Below are positions 13,936 to 24,709 of a stretch of 64,000 bases of DNA, one piece after another; position 1 is the first letter of the stretch, and each line of letters starts with the position of its first letter. The DNA is from Paralvinella palmiformis. Its lineage: Eukaryota; Annelida; Polychaeta; Terebellida; Alvinellidae. The stretch spans positions 113,501-177,500 of the forward strand of contig JAODUP010000661.1 of the NCBI GenBank assembly GCA_025642065.1. Direction: 5' to 3'. Below the pieces are notes generated by a model that saw only the letters and a list, made by a program, of their open reading frames with translations, was not told where the DNA came from and did not search any database. The position numbers and the translations under genes are program-made.

Positions 13936-14306
13936 CATCGTCAGCATCATCATCGCGCACCTTCATTTAATCGTCACATTTCATATTACAATTGTATACA
14001 TTTAAAGTTCAATACTTCTCTATCAAATAAAGTTGTTCCCTACTTTGAGCTTAATACCGCGATACGTCAGCTTCATTTATACTTTACGAGGATAATAATA
14101 ATAATAACAATAATAATAATAATAATAAATCACTGTTTATGTTATAGATATTGATGAGTGTCAATATAACAATGGCGGCTGTCAGTATAACTGTGAGAAT
14201 ATTATCGGAAGTTATAAGTGTACGTGTGCAGCTGGATATGTATTGGGTGAGGACGGAATGACCTGTAACCCGCGGCTACCTCTCTCAGGTGAGATGCACA
14301 CACGAG

Positions 14307-14344
<38 letters not shown>

Positions 14345-14353
14345 AACACACAA

Positions 14354-14407
<54 letters not shown>

Positions 14408-14549
14408 GACAGACGGACGGACGGACGGACATACATACATACATACATACATACATACATACATACATAGATGCATGGATGGATGGTCGGACGGACATAC
14501 ACAGGAAAGAGATAGATAGATAGATAGATAGAGAGATAGACACACACCA

Positions 14550-14595
<46 letters not shown>

Positions 14596-14598
14596 TAA

Positions 14599-14647
<49 letters not shown>

Positions 14648-14666
14648 AAGATTGATTGATATATAG

Positions 14667-14697
<31 letters not shown>

Positions 14698-15189
14698 GGT
14701 AGGTAGATAGATAGATAGATATATAGATAGATATATAGATAGACAGACATACATACAGATAACTAGACAGAGTGGTGAATGAGTGAGTGAAGTGAGTGAG
14801 TGAGTGAGTGAGTGAGTGAGTGAGATAGAGTCGGCTACATATATCTCAATGACCTCATCACTACTGAGAATCCATTCCTTATAATTATTACGTCAACAAA
14901 CTCATGATCGGTTTCAGATCCAGAACAAGTAACGCCAACAAATAACCGATCCCAGCTGTTGAGTATTATAGCCATTGGGATAGCGTTAGTAAACACCGTG
15001 TTCGTGTTAGGCGTCTACTTGCTGCTCAGACGGCGTCAAACCAGGATCATATCCGGAAGATTATCATCACCTTTAGGATGGCCATTCTTTACCGGGAGTG
15101 GATCCAGAAAGGCCCTTAATGACGGCGGCTCGATAAATAGCTTCACAAGTATCAGCTCTAAATATAGCTCAAGGTCATCGTCATCATAA
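5159..15189 (+). CDS. Membrane-anchored collagen with PAN-like, EGF and vWA modules (11 exons)
   Basis: Predicted type I membrane protein of about 786 residues, joined from 11 exons (listed separately). Order: signal peptide 1-14; Cys-rich PAN/apple-like module 15-95; Ser/Tyr/Thr-rich linker 96-137; 73 uninterrupted Gly-X-Y triplets 138-356; linker; EGF about 376-419; vWA about 421-610; half EGF 616-650; calcium-type EGF 650-692; transmembrane helix about 710-733 followed by RRR; Ser-rich cytoplasmic tail ending SSSS. All introns are phase 1 and each junction restores a sensible codon, which strongly supports the model. The collagen stretch implies trimerisation at the cell surface; the EGF/vWA part resembles matrilin-type adhesion proteins, so a role in cell-matrix attachment is inferred. 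In this sequence the vWA exon carries a one-base frameshift near 12,149-12,160, so as assembled the frame stops at 12,269-12,271, before the membrane anchor. No ortholog name is assigned. Confidence 0.8.
7076..7321 (+). CDS. Exon 2: PAN/apple-like cysteine module
   Basis: The acceptor TTTTCAG precedes 7,076 and the donor GGAA|GTACGT follows 7,321; both ends are phase 1. The exon holds eight cysteines. The core [14 protein letters not shown] matches the CxxxCxxxCxGxxY pattern of PAN/apple domains, which bind protein or carbohydrate ligands. The assignment rests on this spacing only. Confidence 0.75.
8235..8684 (+). CDS. Exon 3: linker plus 36 collagen triplets
   Basis: The acceptor TTGTAG is only about 25 bp after a 284-bp ACTC microsatellite. 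About 42 residues rich in Ser, Tyr, Arg and Thr precede Gly138, where regular Gly-X-Y begins ([19 protein letters not shown]). The donor is CCAG|GTAAGA, phase 1; the split codon rebuilds Gly246, so the triplet register continues into exon 4. Confidence 0.9.
9097..9375 (+). CDS. Exon 4: 31 collagen triplets
   Basis: The whole exon is Gly-X-Y without interruption. It is unusually rich in Thr at the Y position (GAT, GPT, GLT triplets), and Thr there can carry O-glycans in some invertebrate collagens. Acceptor ACTAG, donor ACAG|GTAAT, phase 1 at both ends. Confidence 0.9.
9812..9892 (+). CDS. Exon 5: last six collagen triplets
   Basis: Acceptor CCAACAG, donor GGTG|GTATGT, phase 1. It encodes [17 protein letters not shown] and then a short Ala/Leu-rich stretch (AAMAALLVG) that ends the triple helix and may help nucleate the trimer. 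Confidence 0.85.
9931..9992 (+). mobile_element. SINE-A 3' fragment in intron 5
   Basis: Matches the family 3' end (CTCGGCCCATTTAGCC ... GTGGCCGTAAAACATCAATC). The 5' part is absent. Confidence 0.65.
10067..10093 (+). CDS. Exon 6: 27-bp microexon
   Basis: Acceptor TTTTCAG, donor AAAG|GTAAGA, phase 1 at both ends. It adds a short polar linker (DRLDDNTNK) between collagen and EGF. Being symmetric, it could be skipped without a frameshift. Confidence 0.7.
10720..10903 (+). mobile_element. SINE-A copy, full, in intron 6
   Basis: Complete tRNA-like head (GTGGTCTAGCGGTAGCG, GTTCGAATCTC), body and short (ATC)n tail, in the same orientation as the host gene. Confidence 0.85.
11231..11365 (+). CDS. 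Exon 7: EGF domain
   Basis: Six cysteines with spacing C-x7-C-x3-C-x8-C-x-C-x12-C, including [18 protein letters not shown], as in matrilin-type EGF modules. Acceptor TTTTCAG, donor ACAG|GTTTGT, phase 1 at both ends. Confidence 0.85.
11521..11744. repeat. Compound (TC)n (GT)n (TC)n (TA)n microsatellite in intron 7
   Basis: More than 200 bp of dinucleotide blocks. All open frames here are repeat translations. Confidence 0.95.
11925..12511 (+). CDS. Exon 8: vWA domain, frameshifted
   Basis: Acceptor CTCTAG, donor CCAG|GTATGT. The fold begins [18 protein letters not shown], where the MIDAS D-x-S-x-S reads D-V-S-N-T. The frame open from the acceptor runs to LNLQPKPR (about 12,160); homology then continues in another frame with [17 protein letters not shown] to the donor. 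One base appears to be missing near 12,149-12,160. Restoring the length gives 588 bp and phase 1 at both ends, like all other exons. The other two MIDAS positions (Thr before the LGGAL helix, Asp after the ILVT strand) are not conserved. Confidence 0.8.
12561..12620. repeat. (CA)n microsatellite at start of intron 8
   Basis: About 60 bp of CA dinucleotides ending in a short TG-rich inverse; no coding content. Confidence 0.95.
13262..13612 (-). mobile_element. Non-LTR retrotransposon RT C-terminal fragment in intron 8
   Basis: The minus-strand frame shows the C-terminal region typical of LINE reverse transcriptases ([19 protein letters not shown], then [19 protein letters not shown]). It is 5'-truncated, antisense to the host gene, and ends about 100 bp before exon 9. 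It is not a host exon. Confidence 0.75.
13715..13816 (+). CDS. Exon 9: half EGF domain
   Basis: Acceptor ATTATAG, donor GAAG|GTAATA, phase 1. Only four cysteines are present (C-x10-C-x-C-x14-C), equal to C3-C6 of an EGF module; C1 and C2 are missing and the exon is about 30-40 bp shorter than its EGF neighbours. No cysteine-bearing extension exists upstream in frame. Either a degenerate EGF or an exon trimmed by change near the adjacent retroelement. Confidence 0.65.
13869..13935. repeat. (TC)n(TA)n microsatellite in intron 9
   Basis: Pure dinucleotide blocks just after exon 9. Confidence 0.95.
14148..14288 (+). CDS. Exon 10: calcium-binding type EGF domain
   Basis: DIDEC opens the module, and [10 protein letters not shown] fits the Asn/Asp-hydroxylation consensus C-x-[DN]-x4-[FY]-x-C of calcium-binding EGF domains. 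Six cysteines; phase 1 at both ends (acceptor GTTATAG, donor TCAG|GTGAGA). Confidence 0.85.
14309..14824. repeat. Compound microsatellite in intron 10
   Basis: Successive blocks of (AC)n, (AT)n, (GGAC)n, (ATAC)n, (GATA)n, (AT)n, (GATA)n and (GAGT)n fill most of the intron. Long minus-strand open frames across it are repeat artefacts. Confidence 0.95.
14918..15189 (+). CDS. Exon 11: transmembrane helix, cytoplasmic tail and stop
   Basis: Acceptor GTTTCAG, phase 1. A short polar stem is followed by [20 protein letters not shown] and more hydrophobic residues, then RRRQTR as stop-transfer. The tail of about 50 residues has many Ser and Gly and ends SRSSSS before TAA at 15,187. The positive charge after the helix supports an extracellular N terminus. 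Confidence 0.85.
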
Positions 15190-15509
15190 CGCTGATGTCA
15201 TCATATGATAATGATGATGATAATGATGATGGTGGCGATTGACGATCGCCTGTCATCAATTATGTAAATATATCGGGGTTCCCACGCGCCCTGGAAAACC
15301 TAGAGAATAACAAATTAATTTTCAGGTTCTGGAAATGTCCTTGAATTGTACAAAATCAGGAAATGTCCCGGAAAAATATATTGCCAGTGAAAATGATCCA
15401 CTTAGAAGAAAAAGCGTGTAAATAAATATTACGCCTGTAGAAGAAAACTTGGATTGTAGAAGAAAAAAAGTACCGGGACTTAGTCTTGATAAAATTAAGT
15501 TAAAATTAA

Positions 15510-15515
15510 AATAAA
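15510..15515 (+). other. Candidate poly(A) signal of the collagen gene
   Basis: AATAAA about 320 bp after the stop codon. Other AATAAA-like sites nearby (about 15,680) could serve instead. Confidence 0.35.
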
Positions 15516-15703
15516 AGTTGGTGAATCAGACAGATAGAACCGGTGAGGAGGAGGCTGTATCATAAAATGTCAATAATCGATCACACATTGAATACATATG
15601 TATATATCTTGATTTATTACCTTTAAATCTTTTATGCGTTGTCCTGGATATGGTACTTTTGCTCTGAAATGTACTGAAAAATAAAATTTCCTAGGCTGTG
15701 GGA

Positions 15704-15707
<4 letters not shown>

Positions 15708-15745
<38 letters not shown>

Positions 15746-15764
15746 ATAATGTTCTTATGTTTGT

Positions 15765-15813
<49 letters not shown>
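15708..15813. repeat. (AT)n and (AC)n microsatellites
   Basis: AT block at 15,708-15,742 and AC block at 15,767-15,813, separated by a short unique segment. Confidence 0.95.
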
Positions 15814-15814
<1 letters not shown>

Positions 15815-16057
15815 GTTAACCACAAGATATTATTGTTTATTTCAACTTTCATAAATTTTCTTATTTTTATTACATCTAGCAATCGTTAATAAACTATACC
15901 ACTACGTGTCTATATGTATGTCTGTTTATCTGTCTGTATGTCTTATCTGTCTGTATGTCTGTCTGTCTGTCCGTCTGCTTGCCTGTTTCGCAAACTGTTT
16001 TCTCTGTGCAACTTTGAACTTATTCACACATAAAATAAAAACATATAGATGATATCA

Positions 16058-17398
16058 ATGATAATAACAGGAACAGAAAACTAACAACAACAACACTGAT
16101 AATAACAGGAACAGAAAACTAACAACAACAACAATGATAATAACAGGAACAGAAAACTAACAACAACAATGATAATAACAGGAACAGAAAACTAACAACA
16201 ACAACACTGATAATAACAGGAACAGAAAACTAAAACAACAACAATGATAATAACAGGAACAGAAAACTAACAACAACAACAATGATAATAACAGGAACAG
16301 AAAACTAACAACAACAACAATGATAATAACAGGAACAGAAAACTAACAACAACAACAATGATAATAACAGGAACAGAAAACTAAAAAAACAACAATGATA
16401 ATAACAGGAACAGAAAACTAACAACAACAAATGATAATAACAGGAACAGAAAACTAACAACAACAACAATGATAATAACAGGAACAGAAAACTAACAACA
16501 ACAATGATAATAACAGGAACAGAAAACTAACAACAACAACAATGATAATAACAGGAACAGAAAACTAACAACAACAACAATGATAATAACAGGAACAGAA
16601 AACTAACAACAACAACAATGATAATAACAGGAACAGAAAACTAACAACAACAATGATAATAACAGGAACAGAAAACTAACAACAACAACAATGATAATAA
16701 CAGGAACAGAAAACTAACAACAACAACAATGATAATAACAGGAACAGAAAACTAAAAAAACAACAATGATAATAACACGGGAAAAGAAAACTAACAACAA
16801 CAACAATGATAATAACACGGGAAAAGAAAACTAACAACAACAACAATGATAATAACAGGAACAGAAAACTAACAACAACAATGATAATAACAGGAACAGA
16901 AAATAACAACAACAATGATAATAACGACAAAAACTACCACAACACTGATAATAACAGGAACAGAAAACTAACAACAACAACAATGATAATAACAGGAACA
17001 GAAAACTAACAACAACAACAATTATAATAACACGAACAGAAAACTAACAACAACAACACTGATAATAACAGGAACAGAAAACTAACAACAACAACAATGA
17101 TAATAACAGGAACAGAAAACTAACAACAACAACAATGATAATAACAGGAACAGAAAACTAACAACAACAACAATGATAATAACAGGAACAGAAAACTAAC
17201 AACAACAACAATGATAATAACAGGAACAGAAAACTAACAACAACAACACTGATAATAACAGGAACAGAAAACTAACAACAACAACAATGATAATAACAGG
17301 AACAGAAAACTAACAACAACAACAATGATAATAACAGGAACAGAAAACTAACAACAACAAATGATAATAGCAGGAACAGAAAACTAACAACAACAATG
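16058..17398. repeat. Minisatellite, 35-38 bp unit, about 36 copies
   Basis: Head-to-tail units built around ATGATAATAACAGGAACAG followed by AAAACTAACAACAACAAC. Units differ mainly in the number of AAC triplets, giving 32, 35 and 38 bp variants; a few carry CACGGGAAAAG. There are no spacers, so it is not a CRISPR array. Confidence 0.95.
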
Positions 17399-17639
17399 AC
17401 GACGAAAAGAAATCTTAATTTGTTTACAAGGCTAACCTTGGATCTCCTGAGAAAATTCAGAAGAAACCAGAGAGAACTTGGGACCGAATTCTTTAATGGT
17501 GCACTTTGAAATACACAGGGATCTTTGTATAAAACTGAATACACTACTGTTCGAGGAGAAGAATTGTTTCTATTCCACAAATAAAGAGAAATATGGAAAA
17601 GATCCAAATAAACTCTTCAAATTTTAATTGTAAAAGATT

Positions 17640-19300
17640 TTAATGTGAAGTAAGTCAAATGTAAATGTTCCCCAGTTTACCTATGCTGAACTCCTGGCGG
17701 ACAAATTCAGCAATTTCTACACGAGAAAAAAACAGCAATTGTCAAGATTAAGACCATTTCCGATTCCCCAAATAACAGCTGACATTTCTGACATTGAAAG
17801 ATAGTAGCAATGGGCATAAAAGTGCAAATAGGCCACAATGAGCTCAATGGCGGTTAACAGTCTGCTTATCGTAAGAACAGAAATTGTCCTCTTGAAAGTG
17901 CACAGTCACATTGCTGAGGCTCTTGATCAAGGATTCATGACTGCATTCATTATGCTTGATTTATCTGCAGCTTTAGACGTAACCGATTATCCAATTCTAT
18001 TGACGCACTTAGAAATGTCTTTTAGCATCAAGTAAAAGCCCTTAATCTGGGGAAAGTCATACTTCACCAACAGAACTGTGTGTTTTAGTCTCGGATGAAA
18101 CATAACTAGATATAGGTCTTTATTTTGATGTACCACAGAAATCCGTTTTGGGACTAACGAATTACTGTATGTATGCCAAATCAGTTGGTTAAATTATTAA
18201 ACGGCATAATATTAAATATCATTATTATGCCCAACGTTGGTCCGACATTAATGAGCTCGTTGGCGCTACGTTGAAAACCAACATTGAAACAACGTAGTTC
18301 TGCTCATAGGTGCGACGTTGGCTCAACGTTGCAAATAAAGTATATCCAACATATGCCCAACATTGTGCCAGTGAAATAGTATGTTGGCCCAACGTTGTAC
18401 CAACATGAATGAGTTCGTTGGCACTACGTTGAACATCAACTTCGGGCCAACATATGCATACTTGGTGGGACATAACTTTAAAGACGTGTGATAAATGTGA
18501 AGATATTTCGTCTTCAGTTGAAGCTTGTATTGAAGACATAAGTATTTGGATGAACAGCAACATACCGAAACTGAATAAGGATAAGACCAAATTCATTGTT
18601 TTCTCACCAAAGCAACAACTGGGAATCTTCCCATTAAGGTAGGATCCAGTTATATAAATTCGTCTATGTCTGTAAGAAATCTTGGGATTATATTGGATAA
18701 TAATCTAGGAATGGAGAAGCAGGTGAATTATATATGTAAATCCTGTTATTTTCAAATACAAAATACAGGATGTATTCGAACGCATATAAATTATAAGATA
18801 TGCAACACTTATTATTTCTCGACTGCACTATGGCAGTATATTCTTATATAATATCACCCCCCCGCTCTCTGACAAAATACCTACATCGAGTGCAGAATTG
18901 TGCTGTACATCTGGTGATATGCCTTTGTAAAAGGGAACACATAACACCAGTATTATTCCAGCTGCACTCGTTTTCTCTAGATTCCAGATCACTACACAAG
19001 ATCCTGTTTCACACATTCAAAATACTCACTGGATCAGCACCACTATGTCCAAACGATCTGATCCAAATGTCTATATCAGTGAGAATGCTCAGATCTGAGC
19101 CTGTTTCATTTTGACGATATCAAAAAGCCATACAGCTATGTCCGGAGAGAAAACCTTCCGAGCATCAATTCCCTGACTATGGAATAAGTTACCAAAATCG
19201 TATACACAATTGCGGCAAAAAACAACTACATATTGTAAGGTTCTTAAAACCCACTTACTAAAATTAGCCTATTTTATCATCCTAATTTAAATATAGCTGG
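17640..19300 (+). mobile_element. Degenerate CR1/L2-like non-LTR retrotransposon fragment
   Basis: RT pieces in order: FMTAFIMLDLSAALDVTDY (RT block with the first catalytic Asp), a YHYYA just before the YADD site, then IDISIWMNSNIPKLNKDKTK-type sequence, NLGIILDNNLGMEKQV, and a C-terminal HRVQNCAVHL ... HITPVLFQLHSF region. Stops and shifts are frequent. It is interrupted at 18,229-18,463 by a different, palindrome-rich insert. No EN domain remains. Confidence 0.7.
18229..18463. repeat. CCAACGTTGG palindrome-rich insert
   Basis: About 235 bp packed with CCAACGTTG, CCAACAT and ACGTTG words in both orientations. Two half-repeats (ATTAATGAGCTCGTTGGCGC and ATGAATGAGTTCGTTGGCAC) lie about 157 bp apart. 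It breaks the RT frame at the YADD motif, and RT homology resumes after it. Confidence 0.7.
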
Positions 19301-19529
19301 CGAAGTAAATACTTCAGACGACAACCAGGGACCTCAACCCAAAATTTCAAGAACAAAATAATGTACATGCACTTGAAAAAGCTTTCTACAACCGAAACTA
19401 GTCTTATGTAGAGAGAAATGCCTTCTATTGTTACCATCGTCGGGGCTATTATAATTATAACTAAATTTTATTATATGTTACTAATATCTATGCTTTGTTC
19501 TCAATTATAGCTGTACTATATCATATGTA

Positions 19530-19573
<44 letters not shown>

Positions 19574-20990
19574 AGGTAGTGGTTTCTTGGTCACAATCCT
19601 TTAAGAATTATAAACATCACCTATACCTGAACCCACACCTTTATTATATGTAACATAAAACACACATTGCTCGTGCCAGGTAATAAGTGGTTTATTATCT
19701 TAAACATTGTTGATTATTGACAACACATATTTTTTGCTTACAGATACTTTTTTTAAATTATATTAACATGTATTCCAGGAATATCAATGAACAGATGGTT
19801 TTATGTCTTTTCTATAAATTGTTACAGTGTCTGCGTCACTTGAACCTGATTCGGGCACAAATAGATGGTAAAGTTACGAAAGTGTTTGCTTTTAAAATTA
19901 ATTCATTTAAATGATTTCATCAAACCGGCCAATTCTGGCCCGAAGATTCGATTTCGAATATCGACAATATTAATAATTCCTGGTTACGAAATATTATTAA
20001 TATTCTTCTATCCCATTATTGTTTTTGGTAATTGAATTAATTAAAAATATTAATAGGGTCGATTTGAATTATTATCAAACACAGTTTATTATATGTAATT
20101 CCATTCAAAGAGCATCGAAACGCTTTGGTAACAAGTTATCTAAATGTACTATTATTGGATTTAGGAAATCCCTAGGTCATCCCCCAACTGTACCAGCATC
20201 CCACCTGTCCCATAAATTTCGCCCATTGGAGAGACTGGGACTAGACCACTGCTGAAACTAAATGCTGCCGGGATGAGATGACAAACTCGGTCACGAAACC
20301 AACAGCTCATAGGTCATTGTTTCCCGGTGTTTTTCTCCCAGATGCCCGAAAGGTACCATTGGAGTAGTTTGAAGTTCAATGTTATAAATTGTTCACTTTT
20401 TGATGGGCTACAATAATTAAAAGGGGATTTATCTATATCGGAGAAATCCTTCGGATGCACGAGTAAGCTTCCACTTTGAGCCGCACAACGGCGAAGACGG
20501 GTTTGGGACGTGTAAAGGTGAATTGACATCGGCCTAAACAAACATCTCAGAAATTTAAATAACAAGAAATAGATGGGAAAGGGTCAACGAGGAATTTTTA
20601 TATCAAACCGTATACAACATTTCAAGTTCATTAAAATATATTAAGTTCAAGAGGAGCATACGGAAATTAAGACATTTCGTACCTTTTAGAAACCGCACCA
20701 ACCGAAAAAACTTTCCACCATTTAATTACCTTTAACGTATCGTGCTAAAATATGAATAGGACATCAACAGAGCCTAAGTCAATGTTTATATTTGTTTCAG
20801 TCGTTTCATAAGCAACACTTGAGAAATATGAGAATAAGATATTTGTATTGGTTTCAACCATAATAAGATTATATTTTAGTTGAACGACATCAGACATCCA
20901 ATTCGTGACCAAATAATCGAATAACTATTTTCTTCTCCTCCCCTCCTGGAATATTACTTATTTTTTGCTGACATGCTGTCCTTACTTCCG
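19300..20990. other. Intergenic, nothing recognised
   Basis: AT-rich with one (AT)n tract at 19,533-19,569. Short ORFs (19,717-19,914 +, 20,019-20,255 +, 20,314-20,565 -) show no family motif. Confidence 0.45.
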
Positions 20991-20995
20991 GTAAT

Positions 20996-23960
20996 TTGAT
21001 CACAATGCCAATAACATCATATAATGGCACAGCTGTACAAAATGTAAGAATTGGTCTTATAAATTGTCAGTCGATCTGTAATAAATCTGATGAAATATCT
21101 TATGTTGTTAAGGTTATGGATCTTGATGCTCTTGTCATTATAGAGACTTGGCTGACTGGTAATGTTTCAGATCAGAAAATTGTTGCTGATGTGACTCCAA
21201 CTGGATATTTATTCCATCTTGCAGCTCGCATTCACAAGAAAGGTGGGTGAGTCGGCATTTTTCGCCGTGATTCTTTGAAGTGTGAAACCCATTTGCGCTT
21301 TCACGCTAAATCTTTTGAAAATTACCAACTGACTTTTGTATCTTGGGGGATAAGTGTTCGGGTAGCTATTATCTACCGATTACACCCCACTAATAAAAAT
21401 GGCCTGAAGGCAGCAGATTTTTTCAATGGATTTTCTGGGTTTGTTGACTCTCTTGCTACCAACAGTGGTCATCTGTTGATCTTAGATGATTTCAATATAC
21501 ATTGGGATTGCCAGAAGAATGCAGATACCAAACAACTGGCTGACATTCTTAGATCTGCCAATCTCAGGCAGCATGTCCAAGAAAGAACACTCAGACATGG
21601 TCACATCTTAGATCTTGTCATCTCCGTGATGATGACAACTTGACTAAGGGTGTGTCTGTGTCTTCCATGCTGTCTGATCATTTCCTTGTTAACATTAATG
21701 TATCTTTACAGACACAATCTGTTTTAGTTAAAGTTATTTCATATAGAAGATATAAATCATTTGACAAGGAAGCTTTTCTTCCTGATCTGCAAGTCTCTTC
21801 TCTGGTATTGGATCCATCGGATGATGTGGATCATCTGGTGGATATCTATGATAGTACATTGAGAGACATTGTAGATGAACATGCACCTTTAAGGACAAAG
21901 GAAATGGCAAGCAGACCAATGCTTGCATGGTACAATAATAACATACAGGCTGCAAAGAGACACAGAAGGTATTGTGAGTGGCTGTGGATCAGGACCAGTT
22001 TGTGTGTTCATTTTGAAATGTTCAAGGTCAGTAAAATTCTTGTTTAAATACCCCTGCCTCTGCTAAATCTGAATATTATAATAAAAAGGTCAAAGCATCC
22101 AAGGGAAATCAAAGGACTGTTTTCAGTGTTGTGAATAAAGTATTACATAAAAGTCAAATATGGCCCATAGTGGTTTCCATTCCAGCACCTTATCACAGGG
22201 TAAGCCATTGGTGGAAGAGTCCTGCATATCCATGATGGATACATTCGAGCCTTTTACAGAGACTGATATCAGACAGTTGCTGAAAAGGTCATCTAATGTT
22301 TTCTGTGCAGTTGACCGTATGCCAACATGGCTTGTGAAAGATTGTCTGGATGTTCTGATAACCCAATTACAAATATAGCTAATAAATCATTATCTCTGGT
22401 TGTTTTCCCAAGATCAATGAAAGCTGCCCCTGTAAAACCATTAATAAAACAACACACTATGGACTGTAATATTCTAAACAATTACAGACCTGTTTCAAAT
22501 CTTACATTTTTATCTATAGTTATAGAAACGGCAGTTGTTTTCCATCTAAACAAATATTTAATCAATAATAAACTTAATGAATCACTACAGTCTGCCTATA
22601 AAAGTGGTCACAGCAATCAAACAGCCTTGATTCGAGTGAAAAATGATATTATGATGTCAATTGATCAAGGTAAGCCAGTAATACTTGTTCTTCTGGACCT
22701 GTCTGCTGCATTTGATAAAGTTGACCATAATGTACTTTTCTCTAGGTTAAAAGACATGTTTGGTCTGTCAGGTAAGTACTTGAATGGTTTAGATCCTATC
22801 TGGAACAACGCTCCCAGAGAGTGTCTGTTCAAGGTATTGTTATCTGACATTCAGATTTTTGTTATCTGGTGTACCACAGGGTTCAGTTCTTGGTCCTCTG
22901 GTTTTCACAATGTATACCCGTCCTCTTGGAATCATTGCGCAGCGATATGGGGTTAAATACCACTTGTATGCTGATGACACAGAGCTGTATATATCACTGG
23001 ATCCTGACAATGAGTTAAATTTCTCCTCTTCGTTGAAGAATTTAGAACATTGTATTGCTGTTATTCGGCTATGGATGACTCAAAATCTTCTAAAACTTAA
23101 TGATAATAAAATAAGTATTATATATTTGGTATCACCACATTGTATTAAATCCCTAAAGACACCAGCATTACAGATGGGTCCATCTTCGATTACCCCTAAT
23201 GTTAAAAATCTAGGGGTTATTTTTGACTAATGTATTAACATGCATGAACATGTCACATCAATATGCCGAGTTGCCTACTACATCTTAAAACATCCACTGT
23301 TTAAAAGCATTCTTGACACAAGAAGCACTTGTAACTGTAGTCCATCCCTTTGTTACATCTCGTATATACTATTGTAACTCCCTGTTATATGGCATATGTG
23401 ATTATAACATTAATCGCCTTCAGCGAATTCAGAATAGTGCAGCTCGCATTGTAACAAATACTAGAAAATATGATCATATCACCCCAATTCTTCAAATACT
23501 ACATTGGTTACCTGTTAGACAGTGTATCCATTTCAAGATTTTATCAATAGCTTATACATCTATTAACGATATGACGCCAGAATACCTGTGTGAACTGGTG
23601 TCCATTAGAAAGTCATCCCAATAACTCAGGTCATCCAGTCAGATAATATTACAGGTGCCAGTGTCTCGGCTCAAGTCATATGGCGATTTTGTATTTAGTG
23701 TTGCAACCAAAACTTTGTGGAATAGGTTGCCGGCAAATGTTATAAATGTGTCGGCTTTTGAAAATTTTAAATCTCTTCTAAAACTCACCTATTTAAGGTC
23801 GCTTTCAAAGATAAATAATTATTATCTTCAAATTATTACAGGGTTTTTACAGACATATTATTTGGGATATTATTATATTACATATTATTTGTACAGCGCC
23901 TTTGAATGGCTCCTGCTAGTAAGGGCGCTTTATTTAATATACATTATTATTATTCATATA
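20996..23960 (+). mobile_element. CR1/L2-like LINE, near full length but broken
   Basis: An endonuclease region (GLINCQSICNK, IIETWL, then LLILDDFNIHWD) at 20,996-21,640 is followed by a linker with PMLAWYNNNIQAAKRHRRYCE, the RT with [32 protein letters not shown] and [12 protein letters not shown] (22,150-23,230), and a C-terminal region with HITPILQILHWLPV. The 3' UTR ends TAAGGGCGCTTTATTTAATA and an (ATT)n tail. At least four frame breaks separate the pieces, so it is not autonomous. At least four other copies lie in the window. Confidence 0.85.
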
Positions 23961-24099
23961 TCAATATCGGCACGCGAAAAGGGCTACGTTTTTTCTCTCT
24001 AAAACTTAATGCTGCGAAACAGAAGAATATATTAATGAATATTGAATTTCCGTCTTCTTTGTAAAAATGGCACGCTAAATAGGAGAAATTATCTCGAAA

Positions 24100-24205
24100 T
24101 GATAACGAGGCGAAGTGAAAGATGAAACACCCGTCGGCTGTAGCCCTACACACGTACTATAGATGTGTGACCAACCGCGCTACTAGTTAGGCCATGAAAG
24201 TGCCA
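24100..24205 (-). mobile_element. Diverged SINE-A-like relic
   Basis: On the minus strand the head reads CTAACTAGTAGCGCGGTTGG and the body GGTGTTTCATCTTTCACTTC. It shares the subtype head with the copy at 41,578-41,707. Confidence 0.5.
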
Positions 24206-24359
24206 TCTGAAAGTGATGCTATAACAGATGTTACCTAGATGACGGTGACGGACAGCACGTTCTCAAAGTATTACTAACAACTGATACAAACTCAGGTTTC
24301 GAATTTAGTAAGATTTGTTTTTGTTGCTGTTGTTGTTCAGATAAACAGACGGACAGACC

Positions 24360-24361
<2 letters not shown>

Positions 24362-24413
<52 letters not shown>

Positions 24414-24416
24414 GAG

Positions 24417-24447
<31 letters not shown>

Positions 24448-24512
24448 GAGATAGAGATAGAGAGGAGAGAGGGAGAGAGAGGGATAGAGATAGAGAGAGA
24501 GAGAGAGAGAGG
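24362..24512. repeat. (GA)n microsatellite with interruptions
   Basis: About 150 bp of GA with GGA and GATA interruptions. Confidence 0.95.
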
Positions 24513-24514
24513 GG

Positions 24515-24670
24515 GGGGCAAATAGACACGCAATGGTATAGTTTTTAACTGGTACTAGCTCTAATAAAAATAACAAAAACGATGATAATTATTTGCAGAA
24601 GTTGAAATAAACAATAATATCTTTTGGTTAACGATCCGAAAGAGAGATAGAACAATGCAACTTTTGCTAA

Positions 24671-24709
<39 letters not shown>

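Noticed and set aside
14202..14754. Long minus-strand ORFs (up to 180 codons) rich in Tyr-Leu-Ser and Ile-Tyr
   Set aside because: They are translations of GATA, AT, GGAC and AC microsatellites in intron 10; no splice or family signal.
16058..17398. CRISPR-like regular repeat
   Set aside because: Units are contiguous without unique spacers, in a eukaryotic genome; it is a minisatellite.
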